DNA of 64,000 nucleotides from Circinella umbellata (Eukaryota > Mucoromycota > Mucoromycetes > Mucorales > Lichtheimiaceae): the NCBI GenBank assembly GCA_025093555.1, contig JAIWNF010000040.1, positions 434,001 to 498,000 on the forward strand. Direction: 5' to 3'. Below are positions 12,161 through 22,176 of the stretch, in pieces (the stretch's first letter is position 1; the number at the start of each line of letters is the position of its first letter). A program made the position numbers and the translations under genes. The notes beneath the pieces were generated by a model. That model made no database searches. It was not told the DNA's origin and saw only the letters and a list, made by a program, of their open reading frames with translations.

Positions 12161-14403
12161 GAGTCAAGTTATAATATTTTCAGCTACGTACAAAGAATAG
12201 TTGGTATAAATAATGAAAAAATGTACAAGAAAAACAGTGCTTCAAGATTCATTAGAAGCAATTGCTCAAAATCAATAATTTCATATTAAAAGTATTAACA
12301 AGATATAAATTCATGGTTTTTCTTAAATATCAAGTGTAACAAAATAGATCAGCCAACACCACCAGTAGCAGCATCCACAAAAAGACATTACACCACTTTA
12401 CGAGTAAAAAAAAAATTAATTCATAATAACATTTTATTCATTATAATAAACAATAAGCCTCCTCTTAGTTCTCAAGAAATAATAACATAACTTGATTAAC
12501 GAGAATAACCACGAGAAGGTGGAAGGCTAGCTGTTCCCAAAAATGTGTGTTTGGTTTCTCCACAACCCAAAACTTTAGTGAAATTGCTCCCAACGTTCTG
12601 GAACAATACGCGCGCCAAGGCCTCTTTGTGCAAGGGAAAGGCTGTACTATCCATTGGAAAAACCAAATTAGGTAAATGCGCAGTAAAGTCCAGAACGCGA
12701 GCGCCGCGTCGTCTTGAAGGTCGCCAGCCGGCTCAAACAGTTCCCATAGAGTTTTAAAACATTAATAGTAAAAAATATTGATTAGTAAAATATTATTATT
12801 ACTTTTACTTGACATTCATTCAACACACACTTGTTCTCTCTTCCCATTAAAAGCTTTAAAAAAAACTTGCCTTTTTGCTAATAAACCAAGGGGTGCCACT
12901 TTGGAAAAAAAACCTCTCAATAACGAGGTAAAGTTATGAAACAAAAGACAAGAAACCACTTCTGCCTCGTAACCATGGCAGCAGTTAGGGCTACATTGAG
13001 GGACGCAAGTCGAAGATCCGAAGAGACGAGATCTTACAATGCAGTGGTTTACCCAGTTAAGCTGCAGAATTAACTACATAATACCCTGGAAAAGTTATGT
13101 CCTTTGTAGTTTGTGTGCTTGCCCGATTTCGAAAGGCCCGTCCGGCATCGCGCGCATCCAAAAGTCCTAGGGGTGGTACGTCCCAAGCTCCGGCAAGAGT
13201 TACGTTGTTGTATCAGAAATGGCTCTCTCCGTTCTGACACGGGTTAACTCCATTCGTCCAGGAATGTTGAATTCTGAAGCGCTCTGATAAAGTCAAAAAA
13301 AACTCTATCCCCTCCGCATTCAGGAACTTCACCCACGCACCTGGGGTACATCGCTTCCAAGGACAATAGCCAGTTTAGCATGCACAAACAAGAAAAAAAT
13401 AAAACAGGAACAACACAAGTGGCAATGAAGTCCTGAGTTCCGTCAAATTCCTTTGGCCACCTAAAGCCTGGAGGGAGGCGTTAAAGAAGAAAAGAGAAAA
13501 GAAAGGAAAAAACAAATTTTGGCACGCTGCGGCCATTTTTAATATCCCAGCAACTCAGCAAAATCTGTCTCACAGCAATATGCATAAAATGCAATGTACT
13601 TGTTTTTGCTTCAAGACTGTCTCCCTAGAATAATTGTCAGTGTTCCAATATCATAGTCAATCATTTCAAACATTAAATAAAAGGCTGAATTGACTTCTCT
13701 AAACTATACTTTTGCTTTTATCCATACAATTTCTTCTTAATACAAGCCCGCCATATCGTGAACTTGTTGAACAATCTAACATTACGAAGGCCAAACATTC
13801 TGACATTGATGATTAGAGGATAAAGATAAGAAAAAACGTATACTTTTTACTGTCATATAAACACTTAATCTGTTGTATATAAAAGAGTTTGACAGATTGT
13901 GGCTGTTTGTAATTTTGGTTGTTCAGAAAAAAACGCGTCTCTTCTCTTCCTGTTTTTATAATGATCTGTAAAATACTAATGTATGAGCTAAATAATGGAT
14001 TGAGCATTTTTCAGAGTGTAAAAGCTAGCAGATTCAGTCATAACAAAAATTTCGAAAGCTTCTTGCAACGTACTTATGTCCATTAAAAACAATATTATAA
14101 TATAAAACCATTCAAAGCAAAACTTGCTTTTTAAGAGCAGTTTCAGTATTTGAATAAGTTATCGGTTGAACGAAGTTTAAGAAGAGTACCTAAAATATAG
14201 GTATTTTGAATAGTAATAAATTACAAAATGTATACTGTATATGAGCCGATATATGCATTGATACAATCACAATTTAATTGTGGTATGAATACTTAATCTA
14301 CGCCACATATTCAATATATTCAACTTATTGGGTTATATAATAAATAGATAAAAGGTGCTGTCCACTTTAGTAAACTTCTGATGATATTCATATGTGATGA
14401 CAT
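12161..14403 (-). repeat. Long inverted-repeat arm, copy 2 (right)
   Basis: 12327-14403 is the reverse complement of copy 1. The additional 12161-12326 is shared with copy 3 (about 30980-31140) but not with copy 1. The core 12,360-13,640 is nearly identical among all three copies, with substitutions and short A-run length changes only. The outer part to 14403 is diverged from copy 1 but continuously alignable. In the orientation of copy 1 the order is the same: repeat first, F-box sequence after it on the same strand. Confidence 0.85.
12545..12757 (+). CDS. Conserved short ORF in repeat copy 2 (unknown, may be non-coding)
   Basis: The copy-2 version of the 70-residue MCLVSPQPK frame. It differs from copy 1 at one residue (Leu for Val at position 14). 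No recognisable family, no nearby splice-supported extension. Confidence 0.25.
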   Translation: MCLVSPQPKTLVKLLPTFWNNTRAKASLCKGKAVLSIGKTKLGKCAVKSRTRAPRRLEGRQPAQTVPIEF

Positions 14404-16439
14404 AAAATATACGAAGTTGTCAAGATAAAAAAAAATGAACGATCATAATTATAAAAACATACTGGTCTATTATATAATCTTTATCAGCGGCTAAAACATC
14501 AATATAGCAATTCTAACCAAAAAGAAAAATTTAGCTTTACTAAATAATATGATTCACCTGCAAATATGGGCCCGATTGTATCGTTCCGATTTACTAAAAA
14601 CTGTTTGTAAATTCAGCATAAAAAATGTATCTCTTGAAAATGGTTTGAATGAATTAGGTAATTTTCCGGCCTTGAATGAAAAATTGGGGGTACAGAATGG
14701 ATATATGCAAAACGTTTAACAAGATATCATGTTAATGAAAAGCTTATAATACGTAGACTAGTAAAAAAAAGTAGCGACTAAAGCGAAAGTACAGTGTCTT
14801 TTATAAGTGAAAAGTTCGACCAAAGGACAAAGATATTTAATACATACGTATAAGCAAAATATTGGGATTTTATGAGGAGTGGAAAATTGTTGAGATGCGT
14901 GATTAATAAAAAGTGAAAAAAAGTGTGATACATAACATAAAAAAATAAATTTAATATATGTGACAAAAGTGATCGAATGTAATGAAACTAAAGTACAGTA
15001 CATTGTATTATTTATAAACTGTCTGGTGTTAAACCCATGGCATACGTAATGAAATACGCCAGTCTATCAGTAAATATGGAGTTATTGCGTACTTGTTCGT
15101 TACAAGGTCGATTTTTGTGGGTTTTCAACAAGTCTTCATTTGGGTCTATTTCAATAGAGAATAATGGTATACTATAAAGCAAAAAACACGTCTTGTTGTT
15201 ATCCTCGCCAACCGTAAATATGTATATTTAAATAATAATTTTAAATGATCCAAGTGCATAATAATGACATTTAGTTCTACTTTTCACTATATTGGTGTAG
15301 ATTTGTAAAAGAGAAAGCTGAAGGCCAGTATATATCACACGTGACTACATATATATATGGAGAGTCGTTATGTATACAGAAGAAAGAAAAATATGGACCA
15401 AGATCCAATTTGACATTTTGTACAAGTTAAGAAAAAATCCCACCACACATGATTTTATTGTTTAGTAATAACTGTCTTTGCTCTATATCTGTTGGTAACA
15501 ACATGCAGTATTTTGTTCTTGTATAGTTAGATCGTAAGTATCGCAGTTGTATAATGTTTTGTATATCCCTATTTGAACAATGATTTATAAGTATACAGAA
15601 GCTCATCTTTTTATTGACAAAAGATAACAGCTTCATTAACGGATTATATCATCAACCATACAAAGTCTAATTTAAAGAACACCTATTATACTACATATTA
15701 CTATTCACACAATTATTACACATTGAAAGACTGCAGAAATGTTTATACCTTGCCGATGATAAGGAATTAATATAAATATAGACAGCATTTATTTTACGTG
15801 ATAAACTTCAGTTCAATTATGTTCTTTTGGGTCTCGTTGACTTCTTACAGTCTCTTTTTTTCATAATATCCATTACAGCATTGCACGGATAATAGTTGTC
15901 CCGTTCTTGAGTGGTATAATCATGTAGTAGGAGTCTGACAAAACACGAAAGCACGCACATCAGCAATTTATACTTCTCGCTTCAACTTTAACTTCTTTCC
16001 ATACCATGTCAACGCAAAAGTCAAATTCAGAAAAGCATCGAAATGATTGCCGTAAAGGTGTGTCTAGTTAGCTACTAATAATAAAGAGTTTTGATGAGAA
16101 AAAGAATTCAATCACTTATTAAAAACCTGAATATTTATTTTGGCTTTAATAGGAATTGTAAAGTACATTAAGGAATTACAAGACATTAATAAAGATGTTC
16201 GTTTTTCCAATTTTGTATCAGGCAACTAAAAATTTATTGTTGAAAAATCAAAAGGACTAAACACTTGTTTGGATCAATAGCTAAAGAACTTAAAGTTCAA
16301 ATGGTAATGAAGTCCCTCCCAGGAAAACTATTGTTGAATTTAGTCTCCTGAACGAGAAGAAAATTTTATTTTACTCATAAATATAATATGTAAACTAGAC
16401 TAAAGGAAGAACAAATTGGGGGCCTGTGGAAGGTACTAT
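14404..16439. other. AT-rich noncoding stretch
   Basis: No gene recognised. The last ~60 bases (from about 16385, frame TRLKEEQIGGLWKV) are open and run in frame into the host-gene fragment right of element A if that element is removed with one CAGTG copy. They may therefore be the 5' part of that gene. Confidence 0.4.
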
Positions 16440-16489
16440 CAGTGGAGGACATTCTAACATAATCTAAACATTTAAATTTCAAATAAATT

Positions 16490-17904
16490 TTAAAATTTAA
16501 CTGTTTCTAAATACTTATCTATTATTAATGTTTCATTAAAATTTTCTTGCCACACCCATTCATTGTATGTTTCATCATAGTTTTTCCATTTTACCAGAAA
16601 TTTCATCCTTTTTTTAAATTTTCTATGACTTAATATTTTTTCTATCTCAAAATTTTCTTCGTCATTTTCACTTTCTAGATCCATATTTGATTCATTTGTT
16701 TCTTGAACATTGTTATAATTAAAATAATTATACAAGTAATCTGATTGTCTATTATTCATTTCTGCTAATTTTATTAAATCAAATTTATATATAATATTAT
16801 TTATTTCTTTATTTGGATTAGGGTAATTAAAGTTTTCATTAGACCATAAAATATGGTTTGGCTTTATAGGTATATTATAAATATCGACAAACTTTTTTAT
16901 ATTTAATAATAAAAGTACTAATTTTAATTGTATATTATAGGTTTTATATCTGTTATTTTACAATTTCTTTCATTATTATTAAATCTTTTAAACTTATTAC
17001 CAAGTATACCAGAATAATTTTCAATTTTACTTCGAAAACTACCAAATGTTTCATTATATAATATTTCATCATCAGTTAACTCTTCATTTTTATTTTTTCT
17101 AATTGGAAACATAAAATTACTAGTGTTTATTTTATCATTTCCTTTTTTATCACAATTTTCTATAAATTTTTCAAAGTAATAATAATATCCACCATCAAAT
17201 GCAAGACAATCATTTTCATTTAATTTATTTTCTAATTTCATATCTAAAAACATTTGCCCATCATTATAATTTCTACATGGCTTACTTTCAGAAATATATA
17301 TTGCAAATTCATTAACATCACAAACTACTTGTGTCCTTAATCCACTTTTTTTAAACTTATAAGAATAAAAATTTCTTTTCTTTATATCTTTTTTTAAGTA
17401 GTCAATTCTACTATCATGACCATCTATAAAAAGAGTTTGATTTTTAAATCCTATTGGATTAATTTTTTTAGCATTAATTATTCTTAAAGCAGTAGAGGAA
17501 AACATATTTTCTAATAATTCTGTAAATAATCTATTTAATTCATTTTTATTATCATCCCAAAACTGTTTATATATTTCATGAAATGAAGAAGATGGTATAA
17601 AATCTTCCATATATCTAAAAGAATTTCCTGTAATTAAATGATATAGAATTAATAATCCTTTTTCCATAAATATATAGGGTCCTTTATAATCATATTTATT
17701 AAATATTTTTACTAAAAAAAAGAATACTGGAATATACCCTATTTTACTAATAAGTTCTTCTTTCACTTTTTCTATATTATCAATACTTTTAATCTCTTCC
17801 CTATGTCTATAATTTGATATCTTTATAGGATAATTCATATCCAAAAAGTACCAATAATTATTATTTATTTTTTGTAATTCATTTGCTAATATCTCTTGTT
17901 CCAT
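16490..17904 (-). pseudogene. DDE transposase with C-terminal chromodomain, frameshifted (element A)
   Basis: Reads from MEQEILANELQ at 17904 to a stop at 16490. It aligns through its whole length with the intact transposase of element B. The presumed catalytic acidic residues are present: FIDGHDS, CLAFDGGY and SFRSKIE. The frame breaks at about 16935-16945, just after KITDIK, by loss of one base compared with element B; the downstream frame then runs without stops into a chromodomain (about 16490-16640; KFLVKWKNYDETYNEWV). This matches DDE_Tnp_4/Harbinger-like nucleases fused to a chromodomain, which may guide insertion to methylated-histone chromatin. Very AT-rich codon use compared with host genes. 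The element carries no Rep gene. Confidence 0.75.
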
Positions 17905-18174
17905 TTTTATACTATCAATTTATTCAATTTTTAAAAGTATAAAGTTAACTATTACCATTTAGAAATTTCTGGTAAAATGGAAAAACTATGATGAAACATA
18001 CAATGAATGGGTGTGGCAAGAAAATTTTAATGAAACATTAATAATAGATAAGTATTTAGAAACAGTTAAATTTTAAAATTTATTTGAAATTTAAATGTTT
18101 AGATTATGTTAGAATGTCCTCCTTTTCTAAAAACATTAAGATTTTCTATTAAATAATATATAAATTATAATAAA

Positions 18175-18266
18175 GGAGGACATTTAGCTACATTAAATTA
18201 TATTATATATAAAATTAATGTATAAATAAATAACTTTAAAAAATTTAATGTAGCTAAATGTCCTCC
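18175..18266. repeat. MITE-like hairpin with 25-bp perfect inverted ends
   Basis: 18175-18199 and 18242-18266 are exact reverse complements, beginning GGAGGACATTTAGCTACATT. The loop is ~42 bp of AT-rich DNA. The first ten bases equal the ends of element A, so this is either a deletion derivative of the same family or the original right end of element A. Confidence 0.75.
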
Positions 18267-18530
18267 AGTGGTGAAGATTATTTTAACTTCTAGTTCATCA
18301 TCTGCCACATCTACTTTATTGTCAGACACTCAAAAGAGAAATGTTGATGAAACTTATACCACAAAGCGCATGTATCCAAAGTGGATGCTATCAAGTGGTA
18401 AAGTTATTGAAGATGTTATGCATTCTTTTGTGAAAGAATGGATGAGTGGTTAAATTATAGTTTACCAGACAGGTTTTAATATAAATTTAAAATAAGTATA
18501 ATAAAAAAGAACCAAATTATTTTCAAGAAA

Positions 18531-19351
18531 ATATTTTGTTGATGAAAATAAAGCAATAGATTATTTATTTAATATCAATATATTACAGAAAATAGAGAAA
18601 TGTGAACATTGTAATAATAAGATGGCATATTATAAAAAGTTAAAATATTATAAATGTTTAAATTATCAATGTAGACGATCAGTTTCAATACGTATTTAAA
18701 AATACTATATTTTATAAATCAAATTTACCAACTCATAAAATTTTACATATTCTATATGAATTTCTAAAAAAAATCACCTCAAAATAGTGTTGCTGTTTCA
18801 TTAAAGGTAACAGCTGTTACTATTAGCTATTATTATAACATGTTTAGAAAGTTGATCATAAATGATACATTAAGAAATATAAAAAATGATATACTTAGAG
18901 GAGAAGATAAAGAAGTTGAAATTGATGAACCTTTATTTAATAAAAGAAAATATAACAAAGGAAAATATAAAGCTAATGGGGTATGGGTATTAGATGGGGT
19001 AGAAAGAAATACAAAAAAAGTATTTACAATACCAGTAGAAAAACGTGATAAAGAAACATTATTAAAACATATTAAAAGTATGTTAGGCCTAATACCAAAA
19101 TAATAGCTGATTGTTGGAAAGGATATATTAAGCTTAAAGAAAATGGTTATCAATATGAAACTGTAAATCATAAGAAATATTTTAAAGATCCTATTTTAAA
19201 AGCATGTACAAATACAATTGAAAGTACTTGGAATGGCTATAAACTCAGTATTAAGCCACAATATAGAGCAAGAAAGCTTTTATATAATCATTTACTAGAA
19301 TGTCAATGGAGAAAAAAGTATTATAATTATGATATTTTGAATAAACTATAA
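18531..19351 (+). pseudogene. IS1595/Merlin-type (ISXO2-like) transposase remnant
   Basis: A zinc-ribbon-like motif CEHC-x(14)-CLNYQC sits at about 18600-18680. The catalytic region follows, with EIDEPLFNKRKYNKGKY, GVWVLDGVERNTKKVF and PVEKRDKETLL at 18910-19080. After a frame change at about 19098 come ADCWKGY, VNHKKYFKDP and NTIEST-W (19105-19235), ending with a stop at 19351. This order is characteristic of the DDE_Tnp_IS1595 (ISXO2-like) fold, called Merlin in eukaryotes. An in-frame stop after the zinc ribbon and the later frameshift make it inactive. I could not find its terminal repeats. A poor 7-bp pair (AGTGGTT near 18450, AGTTGTT near 20040) might be its target duplication. Confidence 0.7.
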
Positions 19352-19543
19352 GTAATAAGATAGAAAATAATAAGATATCCAAAAAATATAGGGTAATAAA
19401 ATAAGAATCCTTTATTTAATAAATTAGATATTACTCCAACAATTAATATAAAAATGATTTAAATATTGTCTAGTACTACATATAAATTATAAAAAAACTA
19501 AATATAATATCTAATAATAAGAAATATATTATACATAATAAAA

Positions 19544-19789
19544 ATGGAAGAAAATCTATTTTTGAATCAAAGTTTTTTTAAGGATATCAAAAGAAGTTTT
19601 GTCCCAACTAAGCTATTTAATCAAAATAAGTACAACTTTAATATTGTAGATGTTAATTTTAAAGTAAAAAAAGATAATATTACATATATAATAATAAAGT
19701 TAGATTCTGGTAAAATTTATGAATATGTATATATAATAAAAAATAATAATATAATTGATGAAGATGTTGAAATGAAATATGAATCTTAA
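19544..19789 (+). CDS. Small AT-rich hypothetical ORF
   Basis: 81 residues (MEENLFLNQSFF...), rich in Asn, Lys and Ile. It lies between the IS1595/Merlin-like remnant and the second host-gene fragment, so it may be a passenger of the inserted element. No family recognised; an open frame of this length is not remarkable at this base composition, although the absence of stops in an AT-rich region is mildly suggestive. Confidence 0.25.
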   Translation: MEENLFLNQSFFKDIKRSFVPTKLFNQNKYNFNIVDVNFKVKKDNITYIIIKLDSGKIYEYVYIIKNNNIIDEDVEMKYES

Positions 19790-20688
19790 AAATTATATAT
19801 ACTAAAATTTAAAAATAAATAGCTGTAATGTTTTTTAATCTTTAATTTTAAAATGATGACTAATCTATTTTATATAATTATATGTAGAATTTGAAATTTA
19901 AAAGTAAAAAAAAAATATAAATATTATATAATCTTTATGATATATATGTTAAAGTATAATGTAACCGAATGTTCTTATGAGCAGTAAGTATTTACTTTGT
20001 TCTATTAATAAGTAGAACTGTATAAACAAAGTATTGCCAGTTGTTTGATAGTTCAGCTCATTCGTTAATTTTGGACATACATGATCCCTATTGGAATAGA
20101 CGCTTCACACCTGATAAACTAAATGAATTAAAAACTTATCACAAACCTAATCTTCAACCATTACCACAAGACTTGCAAGAATATTTGAATAAGTTCCATG
20201 GTGTAGTATGTTTATTCCCTATTTACAATTCATTATATTATTCATTATATATTATATATTAAATAGAACCAATAATTTGCCATTTCAGCATGATCTTGAA
20301 GATCTACTTGCTATTCATAGAAAGTATCGTTTCCATCCTTCAGAAGCTGATAAACATTGGGTGTCAAATGCTATTGGTGAAGTTCTGGACTTGTATTATT
20401 ATAACTACTATGACATTAAAAACAAGACTGAAGCAGATTTGGTACAAAGGCTGTGGGGATTTATTAAAAAATGTTTTAATGAAAGTGACTTTTATGTACG
20501 GAGGCCTGCTATTAGTGGTCTAGCCATTTAGGATCTACTAGCTATCATGTGGCCACTAAAATTTTTACATTTAAATTAAAAATAAATAAAAATTGAATTT
20601 TTTTATTTATATTGGTAGCCTCCCAAGAGAAAAAAAAGAGCCTGTATTTAAAATACATAATATTATTAACGCAAACAAACAAAACACA

Positions 20689-22167
20689 ATGCAATACACT
20701 GAACAACTTGACACTGAAGTTAAAAATTTAGTTGGTACTAAATGGGGTTTTCTAGGAAAACCATGGCCTGAAATCCATCATAGATTTAATCATCGAACAG
20801 TTATAAAGGATATGAAGGGTAATACAATTGATGAAATTAAGGAAGTATTACTTAATAGGTTTGGATTTATACCTGTGTTTTATTTCCTTACTGTTTTGTA
20901 TGGAAATGTTGAATATCCAGGACCATATCGAGAAATAGAAAAGGGACTTGTATTATTATACCATATGGTATCAGGTGAATCAGGAAAGGATATGCACAAA
21001 GTGATGCCATATGCAACATTTTATGATTTATACAAGAGGTTTTGGATTACCAATTATAGTGAGTTGAATAAAAAGGTAAAACAGGACCTAAATGGTATGT
21101 TCTCATCACCACGTATACGCATTCTTGCATCATTAATAAATAATCCAGATGGTTTAAAAAACGTCACGCTATTTATTGATGGACATGATAGTAAAATAAA
21201 GTATTATAAACCAAGTGAACCACATTCGCTACTATACTCATATAAATTGAAAGGACCAGCAGTTCGTACACAAGTTATACAGGATATGAATGAAATAATT
21301 ACACATGTTTCTGTATCTGAAAAGTGCGCAATTGGGAATGATGGTACAATGTTCATACAAATGAAGTTATATAAGAAAATTAGCGAGACAGATTGTTTAG
21401 GTATGGATGGTGGTTATAACTTGTTCATACAAAAGTTTAAAGATAATGCAACAGATGCTGGTTATGGTTTTTATGACCGAAATTTCTTATATCCTATAAG
21501 AAAAGAACCCGGACAAAAATTAACACTAAATGAGACACACTTCAATAATAAGTTTGGGTCATTCCGTTCATCAATTGAAGCACAATTCTCTATGCTTGGC
21601 TCTAAGTTTGAACGATTTAATAACAATCGTGCAGCATTACAAATATCTGATATAAAATACTATAATATTCAGTTTCGCGTTGCATGCATTCTTACTAACA
21701 TCTGGCGATTTGTAGATAAGTATGATATAGAGGTACAGCCACACCATAAGTTATGGTATGGAAAAGGTTTCGAATTTCCAAGTAAGAAAAACAAACTCGA
21801 CTTGGTATTTTCAAATGAGCAAAAGGTAAATACTGAGTATAACGAAATGGTTGAAATGCAACAGAAGTTTTTACAGCTTAATATGAATCAGTCGATAGAT
21901 ATGGTTATTGATAGTGAGGAAGATGCTGATGACAATTTATCAAAACGAAGAAGAAAGGCCACAAGAGGAGGACAAAGAAATAGACAGTATGATAACTCAT
22001 ATGAAATTGAGATAATTGTAGGGCATGTATATACTAACAACAAATATATATTTGAGGTTAAGTGGGTTGGATACGATGCAATGGATAATAGCTGGTTAAC
22101 AATTGATAAGTTTAATGATCGGGAAATGTTACATGAATATATGGCGCCACATGATATTCAGCTCTAA
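20689..22167 (+). CDS. DDE_Tnp_4/Harbinger-like transposase with C-terminal chromodomain (element B)
   Basis: 492 residues, intron-free and without disruptions. The ATG at 20689 (MQYTEQLDTE) is preferred to an upstream in-frame ATG at 20593, which lies in the AT-rich end of the element. The proposed catalytic triad is D164 (LFIDGHDS), D240 (CLGMDGGY) and E297 (SFRSSIEAQF), in the spacing usual for DDE_Tnp_4 nucleases of the IS5/PIF-Harbinger group. An acidic then basic linker (about 408-432, KRRRKATRGG) could be a nuclear localisation signal. Residues 438-485 form a chromodomain (FEVKWVGYDAMDNSW), suggesting targeting to modified histone tails. The protein aligns throughout with the broken transposase of element A. 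Superfamily assignment rests on motif recognition; a distant IS5-like group outside Harbinger is possible. Confidence 0.8.
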   Translation: MQYTEQLDTEVKNLVGTKWGFLGKPWPEIHHRFNHRTVIKDMKGNTIDEIKEVLLNRFGFIPVFYFLTVLYGNVEYPGPYREIEKGLVLLYHMVSGESGKDMHKVMPYATFYDLYKRFWITNYSELNKKVKQDLNGMFSSPRIRILASLINNPDGLKNVTLFIDGHDSKIKYYKPSEPHSLLYSYKLKGPAVRTQVIQDMNEIITHVSVSEKCAIGNDGTMFIQMKLYKKISETDCLGMDGGYNLFIQKFKDNATDAGYGFYDRNFLYPIRKEPGQKLTLNETHFNNKFGSFRSSIEAQFSMLGSKFERFNNNRAALQISDIKYYNIQFRVACILTNIWRFVDKYDIEVQPHHKLWYGKGFEFPSKKNKLDLVFSNEQKVNTEYNEMVEMQQKFLQLNMNQSIDMVIDSEEDADDNLSKRRRKATRGGQRNRQYDNSYEIEIIVGHVYTNNKYIFEVKWVGYDAMDNSWLTIDKFNDREMLHEYMAPHDIQL

Positions 22168-22176
22168 ATTATTTTC

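Larger units (their letters stand above)
16440..18270 (-). mobile_element. Element A: chromodomain DDE transposon with aberrant long terminal inverted repeat
   Basis: Body 16445-18265, bounded by the 5-bp direct repeat CAGTG (16440-16444 and 18266-18270). Both outer ends read GAGGACATT inward. A perfect or near-perfect inverted repeat of about 161 bp, 16444-16604 against 17962-18122, includes the 3' coding end of the transposase, so the chromodomain tail is present twice in opposite orientation. Outside the right arm lies a short hairpin (18175-18266) with the same terminal GGAGGACATT. Neither inner boundary has a direct repeat, so the whole composite probably moved, or was rebuilt, as one unit. 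It interrupts a host gene (see 18271-25220). Confidence 0.75.

Noticed and set aside
18833..19171. 112-codon open frame on the reverse strand of the IS1595/Merlin-like remnant
   Set aside because: Antisense shadow of the transposase reading frame; hydrophobic composition reflects the complement of Lys/Asn-rich codons.
20593..20688. N-terminal extension of the element B transposase from the upstream ATG
   Set aside because: The 32 extra codons overlap AT-rich subterminal sequence and are not matched in the element A homologue.
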